Assembly: GCF_003025555.1 (NCBI RefSeq)
Contig: NZ_PYMH01000002.1
Coordinates: 1-64,000 of the forward strand
Source of the DNA: Photobacterium lutimaris
Lineage (GTDB): Bacteria > Pseudomonadota > Gammaproteobacteria > Enterobacterales > Vibrionaceae
Direction of reading: 5' to 3'
Length of the DNA: 64,000 nt
Shown: in pieces, positions 41,795 through 50,629 of the stretch
Position numbering within the stretch: position 1 is the first letter of the stretch
Layout of the letters: every line of letters starts with the position of its first letter
Notes under the pieces: generated by a model
Database searches by the model: none
The model's input: only the letters and a program-made list of their open reading frames with translations
What the model was told of the DNA's origin: nothing
Translations under genes and position numbers: made by a program

Positions 41795-44185
41795 ATGGCT
41801 CTTTTTTCCTCCTCTATATCTCAATTGAAAGCGCATTACGATGTCATAATTATTGGTTCTGGATATGGCGGTTCTGTCAATGCTTCACGTCTTGCAAGGG
41901 CGAGTAAATCAGATGGCTCAAAAGTACGAGTATGTGTTCTGGAGAGAGGTAGAGAAATTCCAAGCGGTGAATTTCCAAACTCAGTTAGCTCTGCACTTTC
42001 AACTTTACAAATGGATTCACCAGTTGGTCATGTGGGTCAGCGGGATGCTCTATATCATATACGCTATCAGGATGATATTTCGGTGTTTAGTGGGTGTGCT
42101 CTGGGGGGCACATCTCAGGTGAATGCAAGTGTTTCTCTGAGGGCAGATGAGCGATTATTCACAAAAAAAATGGGTTGGCCGCTGGCTTTGGTTGATGATT
42201 TACACGGTGGATTAGCGAAAGGTTTCGAACGTGCTCTGGAAATGTTGAAACCGAGCACTTATCCAAAAAATCTACCAAATCTATATAAGCACAATAGTTT
42301 GCAAAACTCAGCATCGAAGTTAGGCGAGGCAGGTAAGTGGAAATTTACTCCCATCAATGTAAGCTTTGATGATGGAGTTAATCACGTGGGTGTTAAACAA
42401 ACGGCATGCAACGGTTGTGGTGACTGTGTTTCAGGATGCAATTTTGGCTCGAAAAATACTTTGACAAAAAACTATATTCCTGATGCACGAAGCCATGGCG
42501 CCGAAATTTATTGTAGCTTAGACGTACGTTATGTTTTACCCAAATCAAACTGTTGGGCTGTGTATTATCAGCCAATAGGCTGCCATCGAGATAAATTCAA
42601 CGCACCACTTCAGTTTATTACTGCCGACGTAGTAATTGTTTCGGCCGGCACCTTAGGAACAAATGAATTATTGTTACGCTCGCGTATTAAAGGGCTGACT
42701 ATTTCATCTAAGTTGGGCAAGGGCTTCACTGGTAACGGTGATGTGTTAGCCTTTGGTTACAACATGGATAAAATCATCAATGGTATCGGAGCCGGTAAAC
42801 GTGATATGTCTGTTAATGATAAACCTTGTGGTCCCTGCATCACCAGTGCTATAGACTTGCGTGATACAGGCGATGTACAACAAGGTATGATAATTGAAGA
42901 AGGTAGTCTTCCCGGTGCTTTAGCACCCACTTTACCTGCCGCTTTTAGTGTAGCAGCAGCATTATCTGGTGTTGATACCGACCGTGGTTTTTGGGATCGG
43001 ATAAAGGAGAAAGCGCGTGAATTGGAAAGTAAATTCATCACAAGTGCTTATGGTGGAGCAATCGCTAATACCCAAACCTACTTGGTAATGTCTCACGATA
43101 ATTCAAATGGGTGTATTGAGCTAGATCCAAGTGAAGAAACCATCATCTTTAAATGTAGTAACCTAGCCAAGAAACCTCTCTTAAAGGCTATTGAGCAGAA
43201 CCTGAAAACCGCTACTAGTGCCGATGGAGGTACGTACGTACCCAATCCATTGTTTACGGAATTGTTCGATTTTAATTTAATTACAGTTCATCCGTTAGGT
43301 GGTTGCGCATCTGCTGATAATGCACTAGAAGGGGTAGTTGACCACATGGGGAGAGTTTTCAACTCTAATACAGGTCAAGAAGTACATAACGGATTATATG
43401 TTAGCGACGGATCAATAATGCCAAGATCGTTGGGTGTGAACCCGTTGTTAACCATCACTGCTTTGGCTGAGCGTAATGTAGCCCTGCTTGCCGAAGAGCG
43501 TAATTGGATTATCGACTATGGTATGGATGAAGGGCCTGCTAAATTTGACGGTGAGCGTGATGAACTTGATAAGTGCGCCCTCCAGTTTACTGAGAAAATG
43601 TCTGGCCATGTTTCCGACTATAAGCTGAATGACTATAAGGAAGCTGAGAGGCATGGTGAAGAAAAGAATCTAAGTGCTAGCTTTGTTCTGACGATTCATA
43701 GTACTGACTTAGACTTAATGTTGAAAGAACATAGCCATACTGCTGGTCTTTTTGGAACAGTCAGCATACCTGTACTTTCAAGTGAGCCCATGAGCACTAG
43801 TGATGGTCACTTTAACCTTTTCCGTCCGACTAGCAATCACTCTAAACAGATGCGATACAGCATGCGTTTGCACAGTGTTGAAGGGACAAATTATTATATG
43901 GAAGGCTTTAAAGATATTCGTGATGATCCTGGTTTCGACATATGGGATGATACGACAACCTTGTATATAACTGTCTGGAAAGGTGGCGATAAATCTGGAA
44001 ATGTGGTCGTCAAAGGTATCCTCCATATCACGAAGGGGAATTTGAAGCGACAAATTACTACTATCGAGGCGAAACGACCCGGTAAGGGGGTGTCAGTCAC
44101 AGATATTTGCAAATTTGGAAAATTCTTCTTATGTGAGCTTTGGGACATTTATGGTGTGAATGGCAATCGACGACCAAGGAACTAA
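41795..44185 (+). CDS. GMC/cholesterol-oxidase-like flavoprotein
   Basis: 796 residues from ATG 41795 (TGGAG eight bases upstream). Rossmann FAD motif IIIGSGYGGSV (about residues 18-28), a cluster CNGCGDCVSGCNFGSK (about 206-221) typical of the cholesterol-oxidase-like branch, and HPLGGCASADNA (about 497-508), the usual C-terminal catalytic region. About 180 extra residues after position 600 form a strand-rich domain not present in plain GMC enzymes. Expected to oxidise a lipid or sterol-like alcohol. No signal peptide. Stop is two bases from the hydrolase start, so the two are one operon. Confidence 0.8.
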   Translation: MALFSSSISQLKAHYDVIIIGSGYGGSVNASRLARASKSDGSKVRVCVLERGREIPSGEFPNSVSSALSTLQMDSPVGHVGQRDALYHIRYQDDISVFSGCALGGTSQVNASVSLRADERLFTKKMGWPLALVDDLHGGLAKGFERALEMLKPSTYPKNLPNLYKHNSLQNSASKLGEAGKWKFTPINVSFDDGVNHVGVKQTACNGCGDCVSGCNFGSKNTLTKNYIPDARSHGAEIYCSLDVRYVLPKSNCWAVYYQPIGCHRDKFNAPLQFITADVVIVSAGTLGTNELLLRSRIKGLTISSKLGKGFTGNGDVLAFGYNMDKIINGIGAGKRDMSVNDKPCGPCITSAIDLRDTGDVQQGMIIEEGSLPGALAPTLPAAFSVAAALSGVDTDRGFWDRIKEKARELESKFITSAYGGAIANTQTYLVMSHDNSNGCIELDPSEETIIFKCSNLAKKPLLKAIEQNLKTATSADGGTYVPNPLFTELFDFNLITVHPLGGCASADNALEGVVDHMGRVFNSNTGQEVHNGLYVSDGSIMPRSLGVNPLLTITALAERNVALLAEERNWIIDYGMDEGPAKFDGERDELDKCALQFTEKMSGHVSDYKLNDYKEAERHGEEKNLSASFVLTIHSTDLDLMLKEHSHTAGLFGTVSIPVLSSEPMSTSDGHFNLFRPTSNHSKQMRYSMRLHSVEGTNYYMEGFKDIRDDPGFDIWDDTTTLYITVWKGGDKSGNVVVKGILHITKGNLKRQITTIEAKRPGKGVSVTDICKFGKFFLCELWDIYGVNGNRRPRN

Positions 44186-44187
44186 TT

Positions 44188-45219
44188 GTGATTTTAGAAG
44201 AGCGTGTCATTCCTTATACATCTAAAGATAATATGGTGTTGAATTTGATCAACGTACGCGGTGCTAAGGAGGCTCATCAAGGCCCTGTGATTCTAGTACA
44301 TGGCGCTGGTGTTAGGGCTAATATCTTTCGTCCCCCAGTGAGACGAAATCTTGTCCATGCTCTCGTAGATCATGGTTATGACGTATGGTTGAGCAACTGG
44401 CGTGGAAGTATTGATCTTCCTCCGAATGAATGGACTCTTGACCAAGCTGCTTGCTTCGACCATCCAGAAGCGGTAAAGAAAATACAAGCAGAAACAGGTG
44501 CAAGTAAGGTAAAAGCGATAATTCACTGCCAAGGCTCAACTAGTTTTACTATGTCGGTTCTAGCTGGGCTGCTACCACAAGTAGAAACCATTATCAGTAA
44601 TGCTGTTTCTCTTTTTACAATCGTTCCACAATGGTCTCGAGTAAAATTAAAATATGCTGTTCCGTTGGTTGCCGAACTGACACCTTTTATAAGCCCTGCT
44701 TGGGGTGACAACCCGCCAACAGTTTTTGCTAAACTCATCCGTGCAATGGTAAAGATGGGTCATCATGAATGTGACAATGATGTGTGTAAGATGGTGAGTT
44801 TTACCTATGGTGCTGGCTGTCCTGCATTGTGGCGCCATAAAAATATCAATGAACAAACACATGAATGGGTGCGAAAGGAGTTTGCGGATGTGCCACTTAG
44901 CTTTTTCAAGCAAATGGCACGTTGTGTACACAGAGGTAATTTAATCAGTTATGATCCTATTGTTTCAGGCTTACCATTGGATTTTTCTGTCCACAAACCG
45001 CAAACTGATGCCCGATTCATTTTTTACACAGGAAAGCTTAACAGATGTTTTCTCCCTGAAAGTCAGATCCGCGCATTCAAATTTTTTGATAAATTGCGAC
45101 CAAACTATCACGCGCTAGAGGTATTGGAACATTATAGTCATTTGGATATTTTCATTGGAGAGCGTGCTGATAAAGATATATTCCCCAAGATGCTCGCTTA
45201 TCTTGATGGTAAAATTTAA
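44188..45219 (+). CDS. Alpha/beta-fold hydrolase (lipase/esterase-like)
   Basis: 343 residues from GTG 44188 (AAGGA seven bases upstream). VILVHGAGVRANIFRPP carries the oxyanion HG, WLSNWRGS follows, AIIHCQGSTSFTMSVLAG holds the nucleophile elbow (Ser in CQGST), and HYSHLDIF near the C terminus the catalytic His. No signal peptide. In other bacteria this type of hydrolase is, to my recollection, found beside or fused to cholesterol-oxidase-like GMC proteins, which supports a joint job on a lipid-like substrate. Confidence 0.8.
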   Translation: MILEERVIPYTSKDNMVLNLINVRGAKEAHQGPVILVHGAGVRANIFRPPVRRNLVHALVDHGYDVWLSNWRGSIDLPPNEWTLDQAACFDHPEAVKKIQAETGASKVKAIIHCQGSTSFTMSVLAGLLPQVETIISNAVSLFTIVPQWSRVKLKYAVPLVAELTPFISPAWGDNPPTVFAKLIRAMVKMGHHECDNDVCKMVSFTYGAGCPALWRHKNINEQTHEWVRKEFADVPLSFFKQMARCVHRGNLISYDPIVSGLPLDFSVHKPQTDARFIFYTGKLNRCFLPESQIRAFKFFDKLRPNYHALEVLEHYSHLDIFIGERADKDIFPKMLAYLDGKI

Positions 45220-45368
45220 GCATTTTTAAAATGTGCATTATATAAATATTTTGCCTAGATCCATTTAAACTATTCCCCATGTGATTGCACCAATAATGAG
45301 GAGCTTTTAATAATCATTTACCCGTGCAGCGATAAAATTAAATATCATTGTTACTTGAGGAAAAGACG

Positions 45369-46775
45369 ATGCCAGTAATTGAAAAATTATCTGTCGGACC
45401 AATTGTTGGACACGTAGATGTTGATACAGCACGTGTTTGGGGGCGCGCTATATATCAAAAACTTAGTAATGGCACGCTAAGAAGGACTTTTGGAATCGCA
45501 AGGATAAAAGAAGTTGGTGGTAGATACCAGGCTCCTGTTTTTTTTAAGATGAACCCAAATTTTGATATGAGTGGTATAGCCATCTTTCAAGAGTTAGAAC
45601 CAGACACAACTTATGTCTATCAAGTTGGTTGGTTTTTTTCTGATAAAGAGTTAGATGAATTCCGTTTCTCGGAAAGATGGGATTGGAAAGAGGCGGATCA
45701 GGGAGAGTTTAAAACAGCTAGTAATGATAATTACTCAGAAAAGCAGTTTATATTTGGTTCGTGTAGATATCTTTTACGTTTATTAGGTGGAAGTTGGTTT
45801 GACAATAGGGGAGATAAAACGTTTCGTTCTATTTTGAGACAGATTCAACAAGGCTCTCCAATAGATAAGTTTCTTATGGTAGGAGACCAAATATATGCTG
45901 ATGATCTTAATTGCTTCAAACCAGATGAGCATGTAGATCAATACTTTTCTCGGTATCGTGATGTGTTTAGCCAACAATATATCAAAGAGTTAATGAGTAA
46001 AGTATCTACATATATGACCTTGGACGATCATGAAATTGAGGATAATTGGCCAAATAAAGCTGATTCAGAAGATATGATGTGGAAATACCCTGCTGCGATC
46101 CATTCATATCAAACATATCAAATCAGTCATAGTCCAATATTATCAATTAATGAAGATGGAAAGTTAACTGGTACTCCTAAAAAATATTATTACATATTTA
46201 AAGACGGTTGTTGTGATTTTTTTGTAACAGATACACGTACTGAAAGGGATCATGCGGTAGAAGAAATTATTAGTGATACTCAATTGGCTGACCTGTTAAA
46301 CTGGTTAGGTGATGGTTCTGAAAGGGTAAAGTTTGTTGTAACTTCAGTTCCATTTTTTCCAGATACAAGAAAAGAAAATAAAGATAAGTGGAGCGGTTAT
46401 AAGCATCAAAGAGATAAAATAATTAGCTACATCCGTGACAATAATGTACAAAAAGTTGTTTTTCTTTCAGGTGATGTACACTGTTCTATGTCTGCAGAGC
46501 TCGATATAGGAAATTCTAATAGTGGCTCATTGAAAATTTACTCAATTATCTCATCCTCGTTCTATTGGCCTTACCCTCATATGAAAAGACGGCAGTTTCA
46601 ACTATCAGGTTCAGTTTCTTCTGCTGAAAATAACAGTGCTTATAGTCTTGGGCATGTAACAGATGTTTTTTCTGGTGATAACTTTACTAGAGTTAGTGTA
46701 TCTACGGATAGCATACAGGTTAAAGTATATGAACGTAAAGGCGAAGAAGTGAGCTCAGTTGTGTATAGATTTTAG
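45369..46775 (+). CDS. PhoD-like metallophosphoesterase
   Basis: 468 residues from ATG 45369 (TTGAGGAAAAGACG upstream). N-terminal fibronectin-like domain (VGHVDVDTARVWGRA), then the PhoD core: FGSCRYLL, MVGDQIYADD, TLDDHEIEDNW (metal ligands) and LSGDVHCSMSAEL. Family members cleave phosphodiesters or phospholipids. There is no Tat or Sec signal, unlike secreted PhoD, so it should act inside the cell. It follows the hydrolase by 149 bases on the same strand, and is probably the third gene of the cargo. Confidence 0.8.
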   Translation: MPVIEKLSVGPIVGHVDVDTARVWGRAIYQKLSNGTLRRTFGIARIKEVGGRYQAPVFFKMNPNFDMSGIAIFQELEPDTTYVYQVGWFFSDKELDEFRFSERWDWKEADQGEFKTASNDNYSEKQFIFGSCRYLLRLLGGSWFDNRGDKTFRSILRQIQQGSPIDKFLMVGDQIYADDLNCFKPDEHVDQYFSRYRDVFSQQYIKELMSKVSTYMTLDDHEIEDNWPNKADSEDMMWKYPAAIHSYQTYQISHSPILSINEDGKLTGTPKKYYYIFKDGCCDFFVTDTRTERDHAVEEIISDTQLADLLNWLGDGSERVKFVVTSVPFFPDTRKENKDKWSGYKHQRDKIISYIRDNNVQKVVFLSGDVHCSMSAELDIGNSNSGSLKIYSIISSSFYWPYPHMKRRQFQLSGSVSSAENNSAYSLGHVTDVFSGDNFTRVSVSTDSIQVKVYERKGEEVSSVVYRF

Positions 46776-46849
46776 GTTTTTATAAAAAGCTTATAACTTA
46801 TAATAAGATGCTAAAAGTTGAGAAACCTTGCTAGAGTGATGTTTAACCT

Positions 46850-46871
46850 AAGCGGCCACCCGGCCGCTTTC
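46850..46871 (+). terminator. Hairpin after the cargo genes
   Basis: AAGCGGCC, ACCC, GGCCGCTT then TCCTTCC; no strong T-run but well placed between convergent genes. Confidence 0.6.
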
Positions 46872-46877
46872 CTTCCA

Positions 46878-47207
46878 TTACCGCCCACAGCCCCCAATAT
46901 TCACCTTCCATTCTTCAACCGCTGACCTTAACCAACGCAATGGCATCAGTGTAACCGGATCTGGGAACCCACGGTTTTGACGCCACTTGTAGATGGTGGC
47001 TTTGCTGCTGATGTGGAACATGGCCAACACTTCCTTGTGGCTGATCAGTTGTGGTGATGACTGCTCATCTAAGGTTGGTACAGGTTGTGATTGTTCGAGT
47101 GATTGCTCATCGTTTTTATCAGATTTTAGCGGTGACGGTGTCACTTTAATGTTTGATTTAACACGATAAGAGACATCAACAGTGGGGTAGTTAGTGTAAT
47201 TGTGCAT
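46878..47207 (-). CDS. AlpA-like HTH regulator
   Basis: 109 residues. The C-terminal half is an AlpA/MerR-type winged HTH (LISHKEVLAMFHISSKATIY, then KWRQNRGFPDPVTLMPLRW), as in prophage regulators and excisionase activators; the N-terminal half is polar and disordered. AAGGAGCAAAATA precedes the ATG. The start overlaps the preceding zinc-ribbon gene by 17 bases. In P4-like elements such proteins switch on excision, which would fit the integrase on the same element. Confidence 0.8.
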   Translation of the reverse strand: MHNYTNYPTVDVSYRVKSNIKVTPSPLKSDKNDEQSLEQSQPVPTLDEQSSPQLISHKEVLAMFHISSKATIYKWRQNRGFPDPVTLMPLRWLRSAVEEWKVNIGGCGR

Positions 47208-47403
47208 TATTTTGCTCCTTATCCACCTCGAACCAGGCTATTCCGCCGTCGGTTTCAATTTCACCAGTGGCACCGCAGTCTAAACATTGAGCTTTGTCAC
47301 CATCATAAAGCCATTCATCATTGCCTTGTTCGGTGGTAACTTCGATTTTGTTGCTATCGCACTTGGCGCAGTTAAACCATGAAAGTCTCATCGTTATACT
47401 CAT
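47191..47403 (-). CDS. Small zinc-ribbon protein (phage-type)
   Basis: 70 residues from ATG 47403. CAKCDSN and CLDCGATGE form a four-cysteine zinc ribbon; the rest is acidic and Trp-rich (GGIAWFEVDKEQ). The start codon shares bases with the stop of the 29-aa gene before it (TGATG), so translation is coupled. Typical of the small zinc-ribbon genes in prophage early regions. Function unknown. Confidence 0.7.
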   Translation of the reverse strand: MSITMRLSWFNCAKCDSNKIEVTTEQGNDEWLYDGDKAQCLDCGATGEIETDGGIAWFEVDKEQNNAQLH

Positions 47404-47492
47404 CACTTATTCCTCTTGCTGGCGGCCAGTAGGTAACCGATGTAAAACACAACACATCCGGTGGAGTAGATGAGTGGGGCTAAATATTCCAT
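47403..47492 (-). CDS. 29-aa membrane peptide in coupled phage-type operon
   Basis: MEYLAPLIYSTGCVVFYIGY then LLAASKRNK: one membrane helix with basic C terminus. ATG 47492 has GGAGG seven bases upstream, overlaps the stop of the 131-aa gene (TGATG), and its own stop overlaps the start of the zinc-ribbon gene in the same way. This double coupling argues strongly that it is real, though it is very short. Function unknown. Confidence 0.65.
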   Translation of the reverse strand: MEYLAPLIYSTGCVVFYIGYLLAASKRNK

Positions 47493-47887
47493 CATGAAAC
47501 CTCCGTTGTTTTTGGTAGTGGCAGCGGAACGAAAATCCTGACTCTGTTGGTGGTGTGCCAGCAACGGGCATCACCTTTGAAGAGCCCACCTTGTTTTAAG
47601 TTGGCGCAGCCTTCGGGTAATGACTCACCGCAATATTTGCAGGTGCCGAGCTTTTCTTTGATCACCGGAATCTCGGCGTGAACGCGGTGGATCAATAACT
47701 GCAATGCTTCAGCTTGTTTGCATGGCGTACCTGGTTGCGAGAAGAAACGGCAAATCTCGTTGAGCTGTCCCACTTCCTTTTCTTCCAAGGGCAGGGGAAA
47801 GTTAGTCACACCATTACTCTTTTGATTGTCACGAAAACGTTGGGCTCTGCGTCGGCCCTGTTCGCGAAGGCGCTCTTCTTTATTCAT
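47492..47887 (-). CDS. Phage-type protein with C-terminal zinc ribbon
   Basis: 131 residues. Very basic N terminus (LREQGRRRAQRFRDNQKSNG), a helical middle (EVGQLNEICRFFSQ), then CKYCGES, CANL and CWHT as a zinc site. Likely nucleic-acid binding. First gene of a four-gene coupled set (47887 to 46878). I do not recognise the family beyond similarity in style to replication-region genes of P2-like vibriophages. Confidence 0.65.
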   Translation of the reverse strand: MNKEERLREQGRRRAQRFRDNQKSNGVTNFPLPLEEKEVGQLNEICRFFSQPGTPCKQAEALQLLIHRVHAEIPVIKEKLGTCKYCGESLPEGCANLKQGGLFKGDARCWHTTNRVRIFVPLPLPKTTEVS

Positions 47888-47960
47888 GCTGCCGCCTTTT
47901 TCTTTTTATTACTGCGAGTGGCGGCTTTCTTCGTTGGCTTAATAAGATGACGCGCCTTTT

Positions 47961-48013
47961 ATACAGGCTTCAAGCGTTACTCAACGGTCTGAACAAGTTG
48001 GTGGCATGGTTAG
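47961..48013 (+). repeat. Diverged direct repeat, left copy (partner 49309-49361)
   Basis: GGCTTCAAGCG, TACTCAACGG and CTGAACAAGTTGG match CGCTTCAAGCG, TACTCGACAG and CTGAACAAGTTGG at 49309-49361. The two copies flank the 308-aa gene. Both look like the end of one coding sequence (FKRYSTV). Confidence 0.65.
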
Positions 48014-48143
48014 TAGGCCAGAGAACGGAGGTGGTGTTAGCAGTGTAGGCTAGGGTGGAGCGGGAGAAGGAATAAGTGAGGGAGGTGGCTTAGGGGAAGT
48101 AAAAGCCGACGAGAGTCGGCTTTTGTTGTTTGTACACGAAAAA

Positions 48144-49070
48144 CTAGCTAGTAGTTTTCTTTGAGGAATCATCTGGCTTTTGAGTAATATAACCCTCAAG
48201 TTCAGAAATATAGCTTTCTAGTTTTGAATCATGCTGTATTTCTTCTAAACCAGTTTCAAATTTTTCGATTACAGTTGGTGGAACAAACATGAATGTATTT
48301 TTAGTGATTGATATTGCTTCTACTAGTTTATTTCCACTAATACAAGGTTTCGCGCTAAAAGCTTTAGCCGATTCGGCGGTAGTCGTTTCAATTAAAAGAG
48401 CACTTACAATTGGCATTCCTAGTAAATGTTCACAAACAAAGATAATTGTACCAACGTTTTGATTTTCATCTGAGCTTTTAGAGCTAAGTGATAGTCCAGC
48501 ATTACCAATTGAATTAATCATACCAGCAGCAAATGGTAAATCATCACCTGTCGCCAAACCAAGCACAGATTCGATTAATTCTTTACTGAAATTAACCCCT
48601 GAAGAGCTGAGCTTAATCGATAAGTCTTCTGTCGTAACATTAACGAATAGCTTAGAACTATCGATAACTTTTTTTATTGAAGATGTATCGTATAAACTTT
48701 TACCTGTATTGGATAAAGCTGCAGTTAATGCCATAAAGAAAACAGATACTTGCTCAAAGGTAGCTTGAGTATCTTGTGAGATCTCATCAGAACCATCAAC
48801 AGTTGTTGAAATTAGTATATTTCCTGTTTGATTGAAAATATATTTTGTATCAGCTTTAGTGACAGTACCGCTAGAAGTTGGTGGGTTTGTAATATTCACA
48901 GCTGGTACTTTGGTTACTTCTCCTATTTTTTCAGTGCTTTCATTGTTTGTTAGTGCTGCAGGATCTTTATTGAGATCTTGAACTTCACTGCCTGGGGTAT
49001 CACCAAGTATTGACTCATCTTGAAGCTTTTTCTTTAAGTTTTCAAACGTGCCTTTGACTGTATCTACCAT
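48144..49070 (-). CDS. Hypothetical 308-aa protein (element cargo)
   Basis: 308 residues, no signal peptide. The first 70 residues are polar and disordered; the middle (about 95-240) is rich in Ser, Thr and small hydrophobics (FFMALTAALSNTGKSLYD, VLGLATGDDLPFAAG), suggesting an amphipathic alpha/beta domain; the tail is acidic (KPDDSSKKTTS). I do not recognise a family. AGGGAAAGTAAC precedes the ATG. It lies between two copies of a phage-gene fragment, opposite to the phage frame, and looks like inserted cargo. Confidence 0.6.
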   Translation of the reverse strand: MVDTVKGTFENLKKKLQDESILGDTPGSEVQDLNKDPAALTNNESTEKIGEVTKVPAVNITNPPTSSGTVTKADTKYIFNQTGNILISTTVDGSDEISQDTQATFEQVSVFFMALTAALSNTGKSLYDTSSIKKVIDSSKLFVNVTTEDLSIKLSSSGVNFSKELIESVLGLATGDDLPFAAGMINSIGNAGLSLSSKSSDENQNVGTIIFVCEHLLGMPIVSALLIETTTAESAKAFSAKPCISGNKLVEAISITKNTFMFVPPTVIEKFETGLEEIQHDSKLESYISELEGYITQKPDDSSKKTTS

Positions 49071-49142
49071 GTTACTTTCCCTAGTTTATGTGATTGCATG
49101 CATATAAATTGTGTGAATATTAAGGTTGGTCTTTAGATTTGA

Positions 49143-49397
49143 AACTGTCAAATTATAACGTCGAAAAAAGACCTAGCAGCGGGGAGGGTAACCAGCAAAC
49201 ACCGTGTTGCCCAGTATGTGCCCATGCTGCAAAGAAGGCCGGATAGAGTGGACGACAGAAACCGCTTTGCTGTGTTCGGCCAAACCTTGCCTATCACCTA
49301 TACACGCTTCAAGCGATACTCGACAGTGCTGAACAAGTTGGTTGTAGTGGAATATTTCAGTTGGACAGGAAAGGTAAAGAGGTGGGTTCTTCTGTAG
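49143..49397 (+). pseudogene. 3' remnant of a phage gene
   Basis: An open frame without start reads HRVAQYVPMLQRRPDRVDDR, then FAVFGQTLPITYTRFKRYST and stops at 49397. The pattern suggests the tail of a late or replication protein of a temperate phage; I cannot name it. The same end is found damaged at 47961. Confidence 0.45.
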
Positions 49398-49465
49398 CTC
49401 TGAACTACACATACGCGGCGACAGCGTGAGGAATAGAAATTTTTCGAGCTCTTTGGTCACCACCA
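49379..49465 (+). repeat. Shared element-end motif, copy 1 (partner 54602-54690)
   Basis: GGTTCTTCTG, AGCTCTGAA, TACGCGGCGACAGCG, ATAGAAATTTTTCGA and GGTCACCACCA occur in the same order as at 54602-54690 in element 2, with moderate divergence. In both cases the block separates phage remnants from the right-end cargo. Confidence 0.55.
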
Positions 49466-49645
49466 ACACTCACAATGCTTAAGTTCATTATTTATTTTTA
49501 GGAATTTGAGTTATACGTAACAGCCTTAAAAATAATTAGGCATTATTGATTTAATATTTCGATATAAATTTGTGATTTACATCTCAAATTTATACCACAA
49601 TAATACTATGGTTATTGTAATTGGTGTTATTGGCTGGAGGCAATA

Positions 49646-49876
49646 ATGAGTGATAATAAGATTAGTCGTCAGGATTTTGAGCAAATTTACTACGATATGC
49701 GTGAGGCTGTTGAAACCACTGAACCTGAAGAAGGACCGGATGGTACGCAAATGTACACCATTGTAGATTCAGGTGAGCCTTCTAGTTTAAGTGAACAAGA
49801 AACCGATACAGATACCGATACTGGCTCAGACTCAGGCTCCTCAAGTAGTGATGATAGCGGCTGGGATAGTTGGTAG
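49646..49876 (+). CDS. Small acidic Ser/Asp-rich protein
   Basis: 76 residues. GGCTGGAGGCAATA gives a strong start. The N-terminal half is folded-looking and acidic (ISRQDFEQIYYDMREAVE); the C-terminal third is a repeat of TDTDTDTGSDSGSSSSDD ending GWDSW. No signal peptide. It precedes the secreted gene at 49901 by 24 bases, so they may form one unit. Function unknown. Confidence 0.6.
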   Translation: MSDNKISRQDFEQIYYDMREAVETTEPEEGPDGTQMYTIVDSGEPSSLSEQETDTDTDTGSDSGSSSSDDSGWDSW

Positions 49877-49900
49877 GAATTGTTAGAGTTTGGTTGGTTA

Positions 49901-50446
49901 ATGATGAAAAATAGAAACTATTACTTATGGTTGTTTATTACTTTTTTATTGTTAAGTTTTGATGTTTTAGCTGACTACAAAAAAGTAGATAAAGGAGCTG
50001 CTACGTGGGATAAGAATGACGGATACTATATTGTATTTGTTGCTCGAGATTATGTGCCAGGACATGCTTTTGTTATATGGAGTGTGCGAGACAGAATTAA
50101 CAAAGAGTGGAAAGAAAGTTTAGCGTTTGGCCTGTACCCGAAAAGTGGTGGTAAAGACACTGTATTTGGCACAGTTCCCGGAAAGTTAAAAAGAGAAGGG
50201 ATAAAGAGTATTAGCTCTATCAATAACGGGCTAGCAGTTGCTGTATCTAAGAAGATGTATGATTATTCGTTAATGAATACAAAAGCAATTCGAACAGGCG
50301 ATTATCCTTATAATTTATCTGCGCAAAATTGTGTACATTTCACTGATATGGTTGCTCGTTCAATTAGCTTGAAGACGCCTAATGTAGTAGGGATAGAGAA
50401 TCACCCTCAAAAATATATAGCTAAATTACTAGAGTTAAATGATTAA
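49901..50446 (+). CDS. Secreted papain-fold-like hydrolase candidate
   Basis: 181 residues from ATG 49901. Signal peptide WLFITFLLLSFDVLA, cleavage near residue 24. The mature part has a conserved-looking VPGHAFVIW (His 55) early and LSAQNCVHFTDM (Cys 144) late. A His followed by a Cys in these contexts is the pattern of permuted NlpC/P60 or LRAT-like papain folds. An amidase or peptidase acting in the periplasm is therefore possible, but the assignment is by pattern only. No strong ribosome site; coupling to the preceding gene may drive translation. Confidence 0.55.
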   Translation: MMKNRNYYLWLFITFLLLSFDVLADYKKVDKGAATWDKNDGYYIVFVARDYVPGHAFVIWSVRDRINKEWKESLAFGLYPKSGGKDTVFGTVPGKLKREGIKSISSINNGLAVAVSKKMYDYSLMNTKAIRTGDYPYNLSAQNCVHFTDMVARSISLKTPNVVGIENHPQKYIAKLLELND

Positions 50447-50629
50447 TTTCTTTTCACATATACCATGTGATTGGTTTTAATAAAAATGTATTTAATCTCT
50501 CAGCAATAGAAAAATTCAAGAGCGAAACTTTAGGTGTGAAAGGTTTGATTCCTTTTTTATTTTTTGATGTGTCCTGGTTTTTTACATGGCTATATATATT
50601 TATTAAATCAATGCCTTGAGTTGTTATTT

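Noticed and set aside
49173..49469. 98-residue minus-strand frame
   Set aside because: No start signal, cysteine-scattered composition, and the opposite strand carries a recognisable phage-gene tail.
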